Source: CALMEH01 sp964548225 (GTDB lineage Bacteria; Acidobacteriota; Blastocatellia; Pyrinomonadales; Pyrinomonadaceae). From it: a DNA stretch of 54,383 nt. The position numbers and the translations under genes were made by a program. Below the pieces are notes generated by a model, which did not search any database, had not been told where the DNA came from, and saw only the letters and a list, made by a program, of their open reading frames with translations. The stretch spans positions 1-54,383 of the forward strand of contig CAZJQP010000025.1 in assembly GCA_964548225.1 (NCBI GenBank), in the 5' to 3' direction. Of this stretch, positions 41,387-49,244 are shown piece after piece; within the stretch, counting starts at the first letter, position 1; each line of letters begins with the position of its first letter.

Positions 41387-42700
41387 CTATTTGCCGGAAG
41401 GCTTTTCAAAAATCGCGTCATCAATCGGAGCGTCCATTGTAATACTGTCTATTTCCAATTCTATTTCCACTTTGAAACTGCCAGCTCCCGTAAGGGACAA
41501 GGCTTCGAGTTCGCCGATTTTGAAGTTCCAAGCCGTCGGGATAGAAACGAATTTATTTTTTGTTCCGAGAAAGCCTTTTTCTTTTACCCAGAATTTTTTG
41601 TATTTCGTGAAAATACCGATGGTTGAAACGGACTTATTTTCCAGTAGATCGTATTTTGCCATTCCGAGCATAAAGCCGGATTCCTCGTCGAAAACGAGCA
41701 AAGTTTTCTCCGTTTTGCCGTCGGGTTTGGTTTTTTTGGAAACGAGAAAGGCTTTGTTGGTAGAATTTTTCGTCGCGCCTTCGACTTCAAAGGTTTTTAT
41801 TAAGTCTTTGAAGTAACCCATAGCGTTGCCGAATTCCGTTTTGGTTAAATCATCGAGTTCCGACAAGGCTTGATACTCGCCGACACCTAAACCGATGTTT
41901 CCTTCGCTGAATCCGTTTCCGCTGTCTTCCAATTTTGCCGGCTGGTCGAAGATTTTCGCGTATTTCCAGCCCGAAGTTCCGTTAAACCCTTGCGACATCG
42001 CCGAATCGTGCGAACCGCCGTTCATTTTATAAAAATCCATCAAACTTTTGTTCGGATTTTTATAGGAAAAGTTGAAAAGATAGGCTTCTTCCTTTCTGAC
42101 GGGTTTGCGTCCGCTAAAAGCTACTTCTTGCGCCGACAAAATTTGCTGGATTGCCACTTTCGACGAGCCTTTCATGACAAAAGATTCGGTGGCAAAACTT
42201 CCGTTTGAGCCGGTAGCTTTTTCAAATTTGCGGAGAATTGCGAACGATGCGCCGCCCATTGCGTAATAGACTCCGCCGCCGATTAAACCGATAAGGAGCA
42301 GAGTAAAAACGACTTTGCCGAAGCCGGATTTTTGTTTTGCGGGGGTAACGGCACAGCGCGAACAAACGTCGCGGTATTGCGCGATGCCGGCGTTGCAAAT
42401 CGGACAGCGTTTCCAATCGGCGGTTGAGGGACGTTTCGGCGGCAACGACGTTTCGGGGAGAAACTCCGGTTGCGTTTCGGCGGGCGCGAGGTGTTCAACG
42501 GGTTGCGGGAAAGATTCGTTAGCGGAAGGTTGCGGAAAAGATTGGTCATTTTGAAAAAAAGCCGCCGTTTCAAACGGATTTTCGTTAGATGTTTCCGGCG
42601 CGGCGGTGAAAGTTTGTCCGAGGGCTTCCTGACACGAGGCACAGACATCGCCCTCCATAAAAGACGAAACGCCGCAATAGGAACATTGATTTACATTCAT
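41387..42700 (-). CDS. Zinc-ribbon membrane protein with beta-rich C-terminal domain
   Basis: 437 residues from ATG 42700 (MNVNQCSYCGVSSFMEGDVC). Two zinc ribbons: CSYC...CASC at 6-25 and CPIC...CSRC near 100-118, separated by a Pro/Glu-rich linker. One TM helix (VVFTLLLIGLIGGGVYYAMGG) follows. The C-terminal 280 residues are beta-rich (KTLLVFDEESGFMLGMAKYD, SFKVEIELEIDSITMDAPID), resembling periplasmic LolA-like or outer-membrane-sorting folds. Orientation puts the ribbons in the cytoplasm. Function unknown. Confidence 0.8.
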   Translation of the reverse strand: MNVNQCSYCGVSSFMEGDVCASCQEALGQTFTAAPETSNENPFETAAFFQNDQSFPQPSANESFPQPVEHLAPAETQPEFLPETSLPPKRPSTADWKRCPICNAGIAQYRDVCSRCAVTPAKQKSGFGKVVFTLLLIGLIGGGVYYAMGGASFAILRKFEKATGSNGSFATESFVMKGSSKVAIQQILSAQEVAFSGRKPVRKEEAYLFNFSYKNPNKSLMDFYKMNGGSHDSAMSQGFNGTSGWKYAKIFDQPAKLEDSGNGFSEGNIGLGVGEYQALSELDDLTKTEFGNAMGYFKDLIKTFEVEGATKNSTNKAFLVSKKTKPDGKTEKTLLVFDEESGFMLGMAKYDLLENKSVSTIGIFTKYKKFWVKEKGFLGTKNKFVSIPTAWNFKIGELEALSLTGAGSFKVEIELEIDSITMDAPIDDAIFEKPSGK

Positions 42701-42878
42701 AGATTTGTGAAATTTAGTGGTTTCGGAAAAGAGTTTTTCGGGATAAAAACGCTTGGCACGTTTGTAATACATTAGCATTTTCGACAAATTTTTTCAATCA
42801 TTTTTTCTTTTGGGAGGGCAGGTTGAAACGATTATTTAGACACCGCGATTCGAGAGTGATAACATTGATTTGAGAGTT

Positions 42879-43817
42879 ATGATAGAAGAAAAAGTTTTAA
42901 TAAACAGGTTCGTTTCCAAGAAGAAAAAGGAGCGGTTGAAGAAGCCGGACTGGTTGCGAATCAGAATTGGCGATCCGACGAATCAGAACAAGGTTTTGGA
43001 TTTGATAAAAGGCTTAAACTTGCACACGGTTTGCCAAGAAGCCAAATGCCCGAACATTTTTGAGTGTTGGACAGACAAAACAGCGACGTTTATGCTCGGC
43101 GGCGACACTTGCACACGGCATTGCGGGTTTTGCGCGGTCAATAAAGGGAAGCCGATGGAGCTTGACGCGGAAGAACCGCGCCACGTTGCCGAAGCGGTCG
43201 CGCATTTGGGCTTGGCACACGCGGTAATTACGTCGGTTAATCGTGATGATTTGGCGGATGGCGGTGCAGGGCATTGGGCGGAGACGATTTTGAAGGTGCG
43301 CGAGCTAAATCCGACTTGTAAAGTCGAGGTTTTGATACCGGATTTTCAGGGAAATGAAGATGCACTCAACATCGTTCTCGCGGCGCGTCCCGACGTTTTG
43401 AATCACAACACCGAAACGATTGCGCGGCTTTATCGGCGTGTGCGTCCTGACGCAAAATACGCGCAGACGCTTGAATTATTGGAACGCGCCGCACGTTTTC
43501 GTGATACACAATTTCCGAAAATGCTCACGAAAAGCGGAATTATGGCGGGATTGGGCGAAGAATTTGAAGAAGTCGTCGAACTGATGAAGGATTTACGGAA
43601 AGTTTCGTGCGACATTATGACAATCGGGCAGTATTTACAGCCTTATGAGCGCAGATTGCCCGTCGAACGCTATGTTACGCCCGAAGAATTTGCCGAATGG
43701 AAGCGCATCGGCTTGGAATTGGGCTTCAAGCACGTTGAATCTTCGCCGCTGACGCGAAGCAGTTACCACGCACGGCAACAAACCGAATCCGGCGAAGCGA
43801 AAACCGTAAGTTTATAA
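42879..43817 (+). CDS. lipA: Lipoyl synthase
   Basis: 312 residues from ATG 42879. Auxiliary cluster CQEAKCPNIFEC, radical-SAM cluster CTRHCGFC, and the C-terminal SSYHA motif with RSSYHARQQ. Inserts two sulfurs into octanoyl groups on E2 and H proteins. LipB is not in the window. Housekeeping gene. Confident by signature cysteines. Confidence 0.96.
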   Translation: MIEEKVLINRFVSKKKKERLKKPDWLRIRIGDPTNQNKVLDLIKGLNLHTVCQEAKCPNIFECWTDKTATFMLGGDTCTRHCGFCAVNKGKPMELDAEEPRHVAEAVAHLGLAHAVITSVNRDDLADGGAGHWAETILKVRELNPTCKVEVLIPDFQGNEDALNIVLAARPDVLNHNTETIARLYRRVRPDAKYAQTLELLERAARFRDTQFPKMLTKSGIMAGLGEEFEEVVELMKDLRKVSCDIMTIGQYLQPYERRLPVERYVTPEEFAEWKRIGLELGFKHVESSPLTRSSYHARQQTESGEAKTVSL

Positions 43818-43825
43818 GAGTTTAA

Positions 43826-43893
43826 CCACGAAAAAACACGAAATACCACGAAATGATTGATTTCTTTTCGTGGTATTTCGTGTTTTTTCGTGG
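43826..43893. repeat. 28-bp perfect inverted repeat (CCACGAAAAAACACG words)
   Basis: Arms 43826-43853 and 43866-43893 exact, 12-bp spacer, 8 bp after the lipA stop. Same word family as 17133 and 36117. Confidence 0.9.
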
Positions 43894-43987
43894 CTAAAAC
43901 TAAGGCACGAAAAAAAAATGCTTCCAATTTTTATCAAAAAGGTGTAGATTAGCCGTATAAATTTTCTGAATGCCGTTAAAAAGAAGC

Positions 43988-44197
43988 GGAATACTGCCAA
44001 AATTTGACGGAATATTCATAAAATTTCGTGGAATTCTCATAAATTTGTGTGGAATCTTCATAAATTTATGTGGAATCTTCATAAAAATTTGTGGAATCTT
44101 CGCACATTTTAGTGGAATTCTCATAAAAATTTGTGGAATCTTCATAAAAATTTGGAGAATATCGGTTTTTCACGGTGGAATTTAGGCTTAAAAATAA
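43988..44197. repeat. Ten-unit 21-bp period tandem array
   Basis: Units begin GGAAT every 21 bp exactly (43988, 44009, 44030, 44051, 44072, 44093, 44114, 44135, then degenerate 44156 and 44177). Consensus GGAATCTTCATAAAAATTT plus two bases. The minus strand stays open, reading MKIPxxF heptapeptides; the plus strand also stays open. Fills the gap (with 43826-43893) between lipA and the 220-aa gene. Not CRISPR, as there are no spacers. Confidence 0.9.
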
Positions 44198-44211
44198 AGG
44201 AGATTGAAAGA

Positions 44212-44874
44212 ATGGCGATTTCAAGACGTAAAATTAACGAGATGTATGAGCGCGTTTTGTCGTGTTTAGACGCGGAGTTCACGGATATTCCGGTAGGTTC
44301 GGGCGGGGCGGCGGCGGAAGCGGGATTTCGGGCGGCGTATCAGATAATTCAGCAGAGCGGAAGCGCACAGGCGGGTTTTAGCGGTTCGGCGCAGGCGGGA
44401 ACGGGACAACGCACGACGGCGCGGTTTAATATTCGAGAATATCGAAGCCGTCTGGCGACGACGGCGAACATCATTGCGCGGCAAATTCCGGGTTTTAATG
44501 AACATTTTCCCGCACCTTCGGGCGAAACGGACGATGAACTCATCACCAACACACGCGCCGTTGCAATCAAAGCCGTCGAATTGAAAGATGAGTTTAACTT
44601 GCGCGGTTTGACGAATGAATATTTGAATTCGGGAACGGCATTGGTTGATGATTTTGAAGCCGCGCTCGATACGACAAACGAAGCCTTGAGCCATCGCGGA
44701 GCGGCAGTCGGCACGAAAAAATCAGCCTATCAAGAAGCGGACGAACATTTTGACGAACTCAATATCTATATCAAAAATCATTACCGCGACCAACCCGACA
44801 AAATGAACGCTTGGCGAAATGCCACGCATATCGAAAAATCGGCGAAGAAACCCGACGAAAATCCGCCGGCTTAG
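44212..44874 (+). CDS. Hypothetical helical protein, 220 aa
   Basis: Starts MAISRRKINEMYERVLSCLD after AAAGGAG. Mostly helical, with an Ala/Gly/Ser-rich low-complexity stretch near 30-60 (SGGAAAEAGFRAAYQII, SGSAQAGFSGSAQAGTGQ). A 21-nt-like repeated SGSAQAG unit appears twice. No signal peptide. Unrecognised; it may belong to a cell-envelope or encapsulated structure, but this is a guess. Confidence 0.65.
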   Translation: MAISRRKINEMYERVLSCLDAEFTDIPVGSGGAAAEAGFRAAYQIIQQSGSAQAGFSGSAQAGTGQRTTARFNIREYRSRLATTANIIARQIPGFNEHFPAPSGETDDELITNTRAVAIKAVELKDEFNLRGLTNEYLNSGTALVDDFEAALDTTNEALSHRGAAVGTKKSAYQEADEHFDELNIYIKNHYRDQPDKMNAWRNATHIEKSAKKPDENPPA

Positions 44875-44941
44875 TGAAAAACTAAAAGTGAAAAGTGAAT
44901 AATGTTTTCACTTTTCACTTTTCACTTTTCACTTTTCACTT
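44875..44941. repeat. GTGAAAA/TTTTCAC low-complexity inverted repeat
   Basis: Five CACTTTT words on the right and degenerate AAAAGTG words on the left. Fills the gap to the next gene. Confidence 0.8.
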
Positions 44942-44946
44942 AAATT

Positions 44947-45285
44947 ATGGCGCAATCGAAGAAAAAGAAGAAAATCCTCGCGGATTTTTTCGAGATAATG
45001 GACAAATACGAAGAAGCCTTTAACAAAAGCGAATGTGCCGAAGCCCGAAAATATGGTGCGGATTTAATCAAATATATCGAAAAGCATCAGAAAACTTTGG
45101 GAATTTCGGAACAATATTTTGAAGAAATGAAACACTCGTATCTCCAAATGGAAAAAAGTGTGGCAGAAGAAAAATATGCCCAAGCAAAGCTCGAAAGAGT
45201 CCGCCGCGAAGCCCAAAAAGCCGAAGCCGATTACATAAAACATCTGCTCGAAGAAGAAAAACGCGGGCGAATTAAGTGGAATTGA
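44947..45285 (+). CDS. Coiled-coil hypothetical protein, 112 aa
   Basis: Very charged, Lys/Glu/Ala-rich helix (RREAQKAEADYIKHLLEEEKRG) with heptad spacing. MAQSKKKKKILADFFEIMDKY start. No membrane segment. Ten bp upstream of the GNAT gene. Function unknown. Confidence 0.7.
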   Translation: MAQSKKKKKILADFFEIMDKYEEAFNKSECAEARKYGADLIKYIEKHQKTLGISEQYFEEMKHSYLQMEKSVAEEKYAQAKLERVRREAQKAEADYIKHLLEEEKRGRIKWN

Positions 45286-45294
45286 AATTTTATT

Positions 45295-45882
45295 GTGAAA
45301 ATACTCGAAACCGAAAGGCTGATTTTGCGCGAAATCGTGGCGGAAGATGCCGAATTTATCCTCGATTTGCTTAACCAGCCGTCGTTTCTCAAATATATCG
45401 GCGACCGCAACGTGCGAACCGTTGAAGAGGCGCGGAATTTTATCGAAAATCGCTATCGCGCAAGCTACGCGGAACACGGTTTCGGTTTATATTTAGTCGA
45501 ACTGAAAGTTGACAAGGCAGAAACACGCACGTTAGTAAGTGTGTCGAATGTTTTGGAACACACCCTTGCTGACGCGCGGGTTTCTGCCGTTGAAAAACCG
45601 ATTCCGATTGGCATCTGCGGATTCGTCAAGCGCGAAACTTTGCCGGATGCCGACATCGGGTTTGCGTTTTTGCCGCAATTTGAGCGGAAAGGTTTTGCGT
45701 TTGAATCGGCAAGCGCAATAATGAGCTATGGCGCAAGCGTTTTGCGTTTGAAGCGCGTTCTGGCGATTACGACCAAAGACAACGAGAGTTCGGGCAGACT
45801 TCTGGCGAAGCTCGGTTTTGAGTTTGAAGGCTTGACCAAAAGCGGCGAGGAAGAGCTAAAACTATTTTCGTTTGATTTTTAA
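45295..45882 (+). CDS. GNAT acetyltransferase (RimJ/L-like) with in-frame palindromic insertion
   Basis: 195 residues from GTG 45295. ERLILREIVAEDAEFILDLL and VRTVEEARNFIENRY fit RimJ/RimL-type GNATs; the AcCoA loop FLPQFERKGFAFESASAIM follows. Between GLYLVEL and PIGICGFVKRETLP an ordinary member has no loop, but here 27 residues (72-98) are encoded by an 81-bp palindromic insertion with GTTGA flanks (45508 and 45589). Frame is kept. Downstream motifs are intact, so the gene may still work. Confidence 0.85.
   Translation: MKILETERLILREIVAEDAEFILDLLNQPSFLKYIGDRNVRTVEEARNFIENRYRASYAEHGFGLYLVELKVDKAETRTLVSVSNVLEHTLADARVSAVEKPIPIGICGFVKRETLPDADIGFAFLPQFERKGFAFESASAIMSYGASVLRLKRVLAITTKDNESSGRLLAKLGFEFEGLTKSGEEELKLFSFDF
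45508..45593. repeat. In-frame palindromic element within GNAT gene with 5-bp direct flanks
   Basis: Arms 45516-45544 and 45558-45588 pair with a few mismatches (GGCAGAAACACGCACGTTAG against its complement). Direct GTTGA at 45508-45512 and 45589-45593 looks like a target duplication. Net 81 bp, a multiple of three. Confidence 0.8.
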
Positions 45883-45891
45883 GGAGAATTT

Positions 45892-46611
45892 ATGAACGAC
45901 AACATTCTCGACACAACGGAATTTAACGACGAAGAAGACGAAGGCGTGAGCTTTAACAAAGGTAGTCTGAAACATCTCAAGGTTATTCCGATTCTGTTGC
46001 GTCCGGTGGTAACTTATCCTTTCGGTGTCTTTCATCAGGAATTTGCAGACGCGGAATGGAAACGGATTTTAGACGAATTTCACGAGAAAAAAGCGGTTAT
46101 CGGCGTGATGTATTGCCACGCGGAAGAAAAAGGTTTGCCGCCGGTCGGACGAGTGGCGACATCTGCCGTGATTGATGAAATTCATCGGGCGACAGACGGT
46201 AAATATATCGTGAAATTTGTTCCCGTGAACCGTTTTTTTACTAACGAACACCTCGAAACCAAGCCGATTTTATGGGCGAACGTCTCTTATTACGGCGACC
46301 ATCCAGAAGATGATTCGATAATCGAACCGCTTTTGAAGAAGTTTTTGCCGATTATAAATCGCTGGGGAAAAATTACCAGAGGCAAAATGCTCGAAGAGAT
46401 GACTTTGGACAAATTGCGCCAAGATATTTACCTTTATTCATTTACGCTTTTCTACAAAAACCCGAAACTCACCGAACACGACCAGCTTGTCGCGCTGTGG
46501 ATGTATAAAATGTCTTTGAGAATCGAGTGGTTACTTGATTTGTTGAAAGATGCGCTAAACGATAACGTCGAAAGACTTGCCAATATTCATTACGATGCCA
46601 AAAATAATTGA
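45892..46611 (+). CDS. Lon N-terminal (LAN/PUA-like) domain protein
   Basis: 239 residues after AAGGAG. VIPILLRPVVTYPFGVFHQE, AVIGVMYCHAEEKGLPPVGR and DGKYIVKFVPVNRF are the beta-barrel of the Lon substrate-binding domain. A helical C-terminal part (MYKMSLRIEWLLDLLKDALND) follows. There is no AAA+ or protease domain, so this is a stand-alone LON-domain protein, possibly an adaptor. It starts with an acidic tail (DTTEFNDEEDEG). Confidence 0.8.
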   Translation: MNDNILDTTEFNDEEDEGVSFNKGSLKHLKVIPILLRPVVTYPFGVFHQEFADAEWKRILDEFHEKKAVIGVMYCHAEEKGLPPVGRVATSAVIDEIHRATDGKYIVKFVPVNRFFTNEHLETKPILWANVSYYGDHPEDDSIIEPLLKKFLPIINRWGKITRGKMLEEMTLDKLRQDIYLYSFTLFYKNPKLTEHDQLVALWMYKMSLRIEWLLDLLKDALNDNVERLANIHYDAKNN

Positions 46612-46664
46612 CCGCCAAGCAACAAACGGAAAACTGTTGCGATTTTCGGGATTATTTGAAGTAA

Positions 46665-46741
46665 TTTTCACCACAAAGACACAAAGAACCCAAAGATTTT
46701 AAATAACTTTCTTTGGGTTCTTTGTATCTTTGTGGTGAAAA
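46665..46741. repeat. 31-bp inverted repeat (CACAAAGAACCCAAAG words)
   Basis: Arms 46665-46695 and 46711-46741, 30 of 31 complementary, between the convergent LON and ktrA genes. It may be a bidirectional terminator. Confidence 0.9.
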
Positions 46742-46743
46742 TT

Positions 46744-47394
46744 TTAATCAGCCTGAATCCGTTCGGAAAGTTGATTGAGATTCTGGTTTTTTCCCATTAC
46801 GACGAGCGTGTCTTCGGCTTGCAGAATTTCATCGTCTTTCGGCGTAAGAACAACGCGGTTTTTTCTTTGAATCGCCACGATTTGCACGTCTTTCGATTCG
46901 ACTGCCGAAACCTTTGAATTGATGAAACAATGCGGCGTTTTCATCGAAATCACTGAATAATCAGGCAGAATCGGCAGAAAATCAGCCGCACCGAAAAGCG
47001 AAAGCCGCGTCGCCAAACTTCGCGCCGCAAATTCTTCGGGATGCAAAACTTCATCAACGCCGATTGCCCGCAAAATCTTTTCGTGGTCGGCGGAAATGGC
47101 TTTGACAATCAGATAAGGCACACCGATTTCTTTCAGATGAAGCGCGGCAAGCGTGATAATATCCATCCGTTCGCCAAGACTGACGATTGCCGCGTCAACT
47201 TCCGCCAAACCGAGATTTTCCAAGACGTTTTTGTCCGTTGCATCAGCACAAATTGCCTGCGTCGAAAATTGCGCCGCCGTTTGCACATGCTCTTTCTCCG
47301 AATCAACGGCGATGATTTCCTTGCCTTCGTCAAATAATTTTTTCGCCACCTCCGAACCGAAATGTCCGAGTCCGATGACTGCAAATGTTTTCAT
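46744..47394 (-). CDS. ktrA: K+ uptake regulatory subunit (KtrA/TrkA RCK protein)
   Basis: 216 residues: RCK_N Rossmann GLGHFGSEVAKKL (8-20), AVDSEKEHVQ, DATDKNVLENL, then an RCK_C region. One RCK unit, KtrA-like rather than the double TrkA. It gates the membrane partner at 47469-48869 by nucleotide binding. Gene order ktrB-ktrA on the minus strand, separated by a heptamer repeat. Confidence 0.92.
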   Translation of the reverse strand: MKTFAVIGLGHFGSEVAKKLFDEGKEIIAVDSEKEHVQTAAQFSTQAICADATDKNVLENLGLAEVDAAIVSLGERMDIITLAALHLKEIGVPYLIVKAISADHEKILRAIGVDEVLHPEEFAARSLATRLSLFGAADFLPILPDYSVISMKTPHCFINSKVSAVESKDVQIVAIQRKNRVVLTPKDDEILQAEDTLVVMGKNQNLNQLSERIQAD

Positions 47395-47400
47395 AAGTAG

Positions 47401-47465
47401 GTAATAGGTAATAGGTAATAGGTAATAGGTAATAGGTCAAAAACCAATTACCTATTACCTATTAC
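47401..47465. repeat. GTAATAG heptamer tandem repeat with inverted copy
   Basis: Five exact GTAATAG units at 47401-47435, and the inverted ATTACCTATTACCTATTAC at 47447-47465. Confidence 0.9.
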
Positions 47466-47468
47466 CAT

Positions 47469-48869
47469 TCATCCAATCATTACATTTTCTTCGGCGTAAG
47501 AAAACTGCGCCGGTTTTTCGCGCAGACTCAACGCCAGAATCAAACTGATGATTCCGACTCGTCCGGCGAACATCACCAAAGATAAAATTACTTTTCCCGC
47601 TTCGGAAAGTTGCGGCGTGAAATCGAGCGTCAAGCCAACCGTTCCGAAAGCCGAAATCGTTTCAAAAAGAATCGGGACAAATTTTGCTTGGCTTTCCCGT
47701 GCGCTCAAATTTTGTGTTTCGGTCAACATCAGCAGAAGCGTCGCCGTCAAAATCAAACTTGCCGAAGCAACGACAATCGCCGAAGCCTTGTCAATCGAAC
47801 TTTGCGGAATGGTTCTGTTCCAAAGATTTAGCTGAGTTCGTCCGCGCAAACGCGCAAAAGTGTAAGCAACCAGCAATCCGAATGTGCCGACTTTGATGCC
47901 GCCCGAAGCCGAACCCGAACCGCCGCCGATAAACATTAAAATCATTAAAACAAAAACGCTCGCGCCGCCGAAATTCTGCATTTGCACAGTATTAAATCCG
48001 GCAGTTCGCGGGACGATTGCGAAAAAATAACCGTTGGCAATTGATTCCGAAAAACTCATCTGCGCGAAAACTCCGCCGCGTTCCGTGAAAAAAAGCAAAA
48101 CGGTTGCGCCGAAAATCAATCCGAAAAGCGTCCAAAGCGTGAGCTTGGTTTGGACGCTCAAACGGTGCATTTTTTTGTCTTTCGGGAAAATTTTCCGCAA
48201 GATAAAATCCTTCAATTCGAGCGCAACGAGAAAACCCAACCCGCCGAGAAATATCAACGAAGTGATAATGAAAATTACTCCATAATCTTTCTGATAATTG
48301 ATTAAACTATTCGGAAACAGTGAGAAACTTCCGTGCGTGAAAGCCGCGACCGAATGAAACAGCGCATACCAAAAAGTCTTTGTGTGCGAAGTGAATTCGC
48401 CTTTGATTGTCCAATGAACGAAAAGCAAAATCGTGCCGACGGCTTCGATTAAAAACGTAAAGGATATGATATAAAAAATCAGTTGCCGAATCTGTTTCGC
48501 GGGTAAATTTTGGTAAGTTTCCTGAATCGCCAGCCGGTCGGTAATCGGCAGTTTGCTTCCGAACCAATAATAAAAAACGGTGGTGAAAGTCATCAGACCG
48601 AGTCCGCCGATTTGCATTAAAATAAGCACGATGAATTGCCCGAAAAACGAAAGTTTCGTGCCAATGTCAATTGGTGAAAGCCCCGTAACACAAACGGCGG
48701 AGGTGCTGACAAAAAGCGCATTGACAAAGCTGATGTTTGTGCCTTCCGCGTTTGAAAAAGGCATCATCAAAAACAAAGTTCCGACCAGAATCACCAAAAA
48801 AAAACCTGCCGAAATCGAGCGCGTCGGCGTAAAAAATTTTTGTGAAAAGAATTTTGCCACTCGCGCCAT
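47469..48869 (-). CDS. ktrB: K+ transporter membrane subunit (KtrB/TrkH)
   Basis: 466 residues from ATG 48869 (MARVAKFFSQKFFTPTRSIS); upstream frame to 48944 lacks family similarity. Many TM helices and the four-loop repeat with Gly filters (STSAVCVTGLSPID, QIGGLGLMTF, SFSLFPNSL, RTAGFNTVQM, GGGSGSASGGIK, SAFGTVGLTLDF). It moves K+ with Na+ or H+. Confidence 0.94.
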   Translation of the reverse strand: MARVAKFFSQKFFTPTRSISAGFFLVILVGTLFLMMPFSNAEGTNISFVNALFVSTSAVCVTGLSPIDIGTKLSFFGQFIVLILMQIGGLGLMTFTTVFYYWFGSKLPITDRLAIQETYQNLPAKQIRQLIFYIISFTFLIEAVGTILLFVHWTIKGEFTSHTKTFWYALFHSVAAFTHGSFSLFPNSLINYQKDYGVIFIITSLIFLGGLGFLVALELKDFILRKIFPKDKKMHRLSVQTKLTLWTLFGLIFGATVLLFFTERGGVFAQMSFSESIANGYFFAIVPRTAGFNTVQMQNFGGASVFVLMILMFIGGGSGSASGGIKVGTFGLLVAYTFARLRGRTQLNLWNRTIPQSSIDKASAIVVASASLILTATLLLMLTETQNLSARESQAKFVPILFETISAFGTVGLTLDFTPQLSEAGKVILSLVMFAGRVGIISLILALSLREKPAQFSYAEENVMIG

Positions 48870-48902
48870 TCTAAAACTTTTCGCCTTGAGAAAACAAGAA
48901 GA

Positions 48903-48986
48903 TTCAACCGCGAAAGGTGCGAATAAAGGCAAAAAAAAACTCAAGAGAAAAATCTTTCGCGCTTTTTCGCGTCTTTTGCGGTTGAA
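48903..48986. repeat. Imperfect inverted repeat (TTCAACCGC/CGCGAAAG words)
   Basis: Left 48903-48930, right 48954-48986, sharing TTCAACCGC-AAAG and CGCGAAA words. Sits upstream of ktrB, in the divergent gap to the zinc-knuckle gene. Confidence 0.6.
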
Positions 48987-49016
48987 ATTCTTTCCGCTTT
49001 CGGAAAGAATTAGAAA

Positions 49017-49238
49017 GTGCAGGAAAATTCAGAAGAGATTTTGAAAGAGTTCGGCAAGCGCGTTCAGCGGTGCTATGGTTGTTATATATCTTATTATTTG
49101 AAGGATATGTATTTGGGCGAAGACGTTACATTTTTTTGCGAGCATTGCAAAAGCGAAGAGATGTTTCATTTTGATGAGTTTTCGCGCCTTCTCGACCTTT
49201 CAAAACTGCGCGAAGTTGCAGACGAACATCATCATTAA
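49017..49238 (+). CDS. Small zinc-knuckle protein, 73 aa
   Basis: GTG start at 49017 (MQENSEEILKEFGKRVQRCY). CYGC and CEHC pairs 21 residues apart form a likely zinc ribbon, with an acidic His-rich tail (EVADEHHH). Six bp upstream of the FHA gene, so likely co-transcribed. The function is not recognised. Confidence 0.7.
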   Translation: MQENSEEILKEFGKRVQRCYGCYISYYLKDMYLGEDVTFFCEHCKSEEMFHFDEFSRLLDLSKLREVADEHHH

Positions 49239-49244
49239 ATTCCG

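Noticed and set aside
43900..44145. Heptapeptide-repeat coding gene on minus strand
   Set aside because: Same reason: open frame follows from the 21-bp period. Kept only as a finding to test, not as a CDS.
43988..44197. CRISPR array
   Set aside because: Units are contiguous with a 21-bp period and no spacers, and no cas genes are present.
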